From Bacteroidota bacterium (GTDB lineage Bacteria; Bacteroidota; Ignavibacteria; Ignavibacteriales; Ignavibacteriaceae), in contig JAEYUD010000182.1 in NCBI GenBank assembly GCA_023433685.1, positions 1 to 17,661 on the forward strand: a stretch of DNA of 17,661 nt, given 5' to 3'. A model generated the notes under the pieces. That model was not told the DNA's origin and searched no databases. It saw nothing but the letters and a program-made list of their open reading frames with translations. This document shows, in pieces, positions 15,392 to 17,661 of the stretch. The position numbers and the translations under genes are program-made. Position 1 is the stretch's first letter; each line of letters begins with the position of its first letter.

Positions 15392-15590
15392 CTATTTACA
15401 TCCGCTAAAAATATATTGTTGAATCAAGAATTATTAAAATATGCAAAATCAAGAAAACATAATAATGGTTGTGATGATTTCCGACCATGTAGAAGGCGCA
15501 ATTGAATCATTTAGATGGCAGGTCAATTTAGTGGTTTCTACATCTCAAATAACTATATTTGCGGATAGCCAATAATCAAAATCCCTGAGA

Positions 15591-16835
15591 ATGAAAAAGC
15601 AGATATATCTTTCTTCCGACTATAAAACCCTGACAGGGAATAATGGTTATTATGTAGATAAAACCGGGTTCATACCCGTTTTGGAGAACTCTTCCAATCC
15701 GAATCTCTTTTTCCTCAGACCTCGAAGATTTGGAAAATCGCTGCTCCTTTCCACGCTCGAATATTACTACGGGATTCAGTATAAAGATCAGTTCGAAGAA
15801 CTTTTTGGCAACTGCTACATTGGACAGCCCGGCAATTCAACCCCGTTGAAGAACAGTTATTATATTCTCACCTTCAACTTTAGCGGCATTAAGACTGAAA
15901 ATCCTGACGATATTTTTAATCATTTTACCGTCGAGGTCAAAGGCGCGATAGAATCCTTCATTACAAAATATGAATTGCTTCCTTCTGAAACTACTGAGGA
16001 TATTTTCTCGCTCGATGACGCGATCGCGATAATCCGGAAGTTCTTCCACAAATTGATATCTCTTGGTTTGAACCATAAATTATACATTCTCATCGATGAA
16101 TACCACCATTTTACGAATGAACTCTTTTCCTTCGATCAGACACATTTCAAGGAAGTGGTGTCGAGGAATGGCTGGGTGCGGAAATTCTATGAAGTCATCA
16201 AGCAATTCACAGGTGCCGGACTGATTGACCGGTTTTTCGCGACCGGTGTTACACCTGTCACGCTCGACAGTATGACCAGCGGATTTAATATCGCGACCAA
16301 CATCACGCTTGATGAAAAGTTTAATAATCTCGCGGGCTTTACTGAAACTGAATTAAGAGAACTCATCCTCGGTACGGTATATGAGGATAGCCGGTTTGAT
16401 GTAGAAAAGTTACTTCTTGATATGCGTACCTGGTTTAACGGAAGCAGATTCTCCCGGACAGGTGGCGACAGACTCTATAACCCGCAACTCGTGTTAAGTT
16501 TTCTCTCTCAATTTCGTGATAAATTTGTTTATCCCCCCGAGATCACAGACAATAATGTAACCAGCGACTGGAAGAAGATCAGTAACATCCTTGCAAAGCT
16601 CTCGAAAGCCGACCGGGAATCGATAGTTGAAGAAGTGTATGTAAATGAAGCAATTGAAGGTGGAATCGCGACACAGTTCAATCCCGAAATGCCATACAGA
16701 AAAGCAGACGCGATTTCGGTGCTTTTTTATAATGGTCTTTTAACGATCGACAGGGAAGAGTACGGAATCATAAGGTATGTTATTCCGAATTATGTTATCA
16801 AGAATGTTTACTGGGAGAAATTTCGTTCATCTTGA
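15591..16835 (+). CDS. AAA-ATPase-like protein of the DUF1703-associated family, apparently lacking the nuclease domain
   Basis: A 414-residue protein. It begins with the family signature DYKTLTGNNGYYVDKTGFI (10-28). Walker A is LRPRRFGKS (42-50) and Walker B is LYILIDEYHHF (164-174), where the family usually has DEYD. Relatives are often about 520 residues long, with a C-terminal PD-(D/E)XK nuclease domain (DUF1703). Here the frame stops after PNYVIKNVYWEKFRSS, near where that domain would begin, so the protein seems shortened. No continuation was found in the plus-strand frame beyond the stop. Members are abundant in Bacteroidota and are thought to be linked to mobile elements or defence; the role is not established. 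A 200-bp AT-rich gap without a convincing gene separates it from the divergent GmrSD-like gene. Confidence 0.8.
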   Translation: MKKQIYLSSDYKTLTGNNGYYVDKTGFIPVLENSSNPNLFFLRPRRFGKSLLLSTLEYYYGIQYKDQFEELFGNCYIGQPGNSTPLKNSYYILTFNFSGIKTENPDDIFNHFTVEVKGAIESFITKYELLPSETTEDIFSLDDAIAIIRKFFHKLISLGLNHKLYILIDEYHHFTNELFSFDQTHFKEVVSRNGWVRKFYEVIKQFTGAGLIDRFFATGVTPVTLDSMTSGFNIATNITLDEKFNNLAGFTETELRELILGTVYEDSRFDVEKLLLDMRTWFNGSRFSRTGGDRLYNPQLVLSFLSQFRDKFVYPPEITDNNVTSDWKKISNILAKLSKADRESIVEEVYVNEAIEGGIATQFNPEMPYRKADAISVLFYNGLLTIDREEYGIIRYVIPNYVIKNVYWEKFRSS

Positions 16836-16947
16836 AAATCTTAAATGCTATCTGATCCTTTTCAGCAAAAAGAAAGTTGGCGAAGCTATCCTCGTTGAAT
16901 GAAATATCCCGCGGCCTGATAAGCCAGCTAAACGTGGAAGACCAATC
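16798..16947 (-). pseudogene. Possible gene remnant, unrecognised
   Basis: On the minus strand, 16947 down to about 16836 reads as natural-looking protein, with segments such as FSWLIRPRDISFNED and FANFLFAEKDQIAFKIFK. The frame then runs into the antisense of the AAA-ATPase-like gene and stops at 16798. Upstream it is cut off by the hairpin repeats, and no start codon belongs to it. It may be a stump of a gene broken when the island ended here. The evidence is composition and reading-frame appearance only. Confidence 0.2.
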
Positions 16948-16952
16948 CGCCG

Positions 16953-17034
16953 CCGCGGAGAAAAATAGCACAACCGCTTTAGCGTTGTGGAAGAAATCGC
17001 GGAGGAAAAATAGCACAACCGCTTTAGCGTTGTG
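16953..17034. repeat. Two tandem 44-bp hairpin repeats, right border of the defence island
   Basis: This 82-bp block matches 5685-5766 with one mismatch. It begins CCGCGGAGAAAAATAG and holds two copies of the hairpin CACAACCGC-TTTA-GCGTTGTG. On the minus strand each hairpin is followed by TATTTTT, so the block could stop transcription coming from the cysteine synthase side. Confidence 0.92.
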
Positions 17035-17049
17035 TAAACGGGCATGAAT

Positions 17050-17113
17050 AAAAAAAAGAGCCCTTCAGGGCCGCAATAAAAATCGACCCTAAAGGGCATA
17101 TCGCCGAAGGCGA
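17050..17113 (-). terminator. Hairpin cluster with intrinsic terminator downstream of cysteine synthase
   Basis: Read on the minus strand, three small hairpins follow the gene: TCGCC-TTC-GGCGA (17101-17113), CCC-TTTA-GGG (17087-17096) and GCCC-TGAA-GGGC (17060-17071). The last is followed by TC and eight T residues (17050-17057), the layout of a Rho-independent terminator, though its stem is short. Confidence 0.55.
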
Positions 17114-17116
17114 ATA

Positions 17117-17158
17117 ACAGTTCACACTTCACAGTTCACAGTTCACAGTTCACACTTC
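17117..17158 (-). repeat. Heptamer tandem array, GTGAACT type on the minus strand
   Basis: Six 7-bp units read on the plus strand as ACAGTTC, ACACTTC, ACAGTTC, ACAGTTC, ACAGTTC, ACACTTC. On the minus strand the unit can be written GTGAACT or GTGAAGT. The array directly follows the TAG stop of the cysteine synthase gene, in its sense orientation, and precedes the terminator hairpins. Confidence 0.9.
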
Positions 17159-17661
17159 CTAAAAAAGTCCCTCAACCGAAAGGTATCTCTCGCCCGTGTC
17201 ATAATTAAAGGTGAGGACACGTGAGCCTTTGGGAATACCGGGGAGTTTTTTAGCTACAGCGGCCAGCGAAGCACCGGAAGAGACACCGATAAAGAGGGCT
17301 TCTTCCTTCGCGGCTCTTTGGGCGTAGGTGTAAGCTTCATCCTTGCCGACCTGTATAACTCCATCCAGAACGGGGAAGTTGAGAATCCTGGGCACAAATC
17401 CGGCACCAATTCCCTGAAGCGGGTGAGGAGAGGGTGAACCACCCGAAAGAACGGGGGAGAGCTCGGGCTCAACCGCGAAGACTTTCAGGTTGGGGAATTT
17501 CTCTTTCAGAACTTCGGCAACTCCGGTTATATGTCCGCCGGTTCCCACGCCGGTGATGATATAGTCGAGACCGTCGGGGAAGTCGTTCAATATTTCAAGC
17601 GCGGTGGTTCTGCGGTGAATCTCACTGTTTGCTTCATTTTCGAACTGCTGTGGCACTGTCA
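17159..17661 (-). CDS. cysK: Cysteine synthase (O-acetylserine sulfhydrylase), C-terminal part
   Basis: A pyridoxal-phosphate enzyme that makes cysteine from O-acetylserine and sulfide in the cytoplasm. About 167 C-terminal residues are visible of a usual 300 to 320; the N-terminus with the PLP lysine is beyond the right edge. The frame stays open to the last base, so the GTG at 17656 is an internal Val codon in 'VPQQFENEANSEIH'. The phosphate-binding loop GVGTGGHITGV, the segment GGSPSPHPLQGIGAGFVP, the motif GVSSGASLAAV and the ending DTGERYLSVEGLF are all characteristic. CysK is more likely than CysM given the GIGAGFVP segment, but the two are hard to tell apart from this portion. It is a housekeeping gene and marks the end of the defence island. 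Confidence 0.93.
   Translation of the reverse strand, partial: TVPQQFENEANSEIHRRTTALEILNDFPDGLDYIITGVGTGGHITGVAEVLKEKFPNLKVFAVEPELSPVLSGGSPSPHPLQGIGAGFVPRILNFPVLDGVIQVGKDEAYTYAQRAAKEEALFIGVSSGASLAAVAKKLPGIPKGSRVLTFNYDTGERYLSVEGLF

Larger units (their letters stand above)
5685..17034. other. Putative defence island bracketed by 82-bp direct repeats
   Basis: The 82-bp sequence at 5685-5766 recurs at 16953-17034 in direct orientation with a single difference (C at 5700 against G at 16968). The 11.2 kb between them holds only defence-type genes: the type I restriction-modification operon with two extra genes, a GmrSD-like gene and an AAA-ATPase-like gene. Metabolic and envelope genes lie outside. 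Several island genes look more AT-rich than the flanks. No integrase, transposase or tRNA was seen, so movement would have to rest on homologous recombination or an outside enzyme. The repeat may also be a common dispersed element of this genome. Confidence 0.5.

Noticed and set aside
15441..15575. A 44-codon frame (MQNQENIIMV...) just ahead of the AAA-ATPase-like gene
   Set aside because: It has no visible ribosome binding site, no recognisable motif and lies in AT-rich DNA; a small gene is possible but unsupported. An antitoxin role was considered and could not be backed.
16848..17132. Minus-strand 94-residue frame across the right border repeats
   Set aside because: It reads through the hairpin repeats and terminator hairpins; its TTLKRLCYF repeats come from the 44-bp unit.
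1186..17158. The short tandem arrays as CRISPR arrays
   Set aside because: Units are 7 or 8 bp with no unique spacers, and no cas gene is present. The 44-bp hairpin repeats are also directly contiguous without spacers.

Overview
The window looks like a chromosomal segment from the Bacteroidota/Chlorobiota/Ignavibacteriota lineage, most like Ignavibacteria. The main evidence is the truncated gene at the left edge, which ends in a type IX secretion (type A) sorting domain with the 'QNFPNPFNPST' signature preceded by a 'PLPVELTSF' segment. Abundant short-period repeats between genes fit such genomes too, but the assignment is an inference from protein style and not from a marker gene.

Left part (1-5542): a secreted T9SS cargo protein (partial), a PPK2-family polyphosphate kinase on the minus strand, a GT4-type glycosyltransferase on the plus strand, and a minus-strand mini-operon read right to left: a GNAT-like protein, an acyl carrier protein and a FabH-like ketoacyl-ACP synthase III. 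The last three are nearly contiguous and probably make and hand over an acyl group. The glycosyltransferase ends inside the 3' end of the FabH-like gene.

Central part (5646-17034): an anti-phage defence island. A type I restriction-modification operon (hsdM, hsdS, hsdR) carries two extra translationally coupled genes between hsdS and hsdR: an ABC/OLD-like AAA ATPase and a small protein with a PD-(D/E)XK-like nuclease motif. Convergent with hsdR is a single-chain GmrSD-like type IV restriction protein (DUF262 plus DUF1524). Beyond it is an AAA-ATPase-like protein that seems to lack its family's usual C-terminal nuclease domain. An 82-bp direct repeat differing at one position (5685-5766 and 16953-17034) brackets this whole block, which makes it look like a discrete cassette.

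Right edge (17035-17661): hairpins including a terminator, a heptamer array, and the C-terminal part of a minus-strand cysteine synthase.

The most unusual theme is a family of 7-bp tandem arrays with units such as GTGAGTA, GTGTAGA and GTGAACT. Three of the four intergenic arrays sit 0-11 bp after a stop codon in sense orientation and carry stop codons in every frame. A related array lies inside the glycosyltransferase reading frame, at the linker between its two domains, with the would-be stop codons replaced. The ATPase-nuclease pair nested in the type I operon is the best candidate for an under-described defence module.
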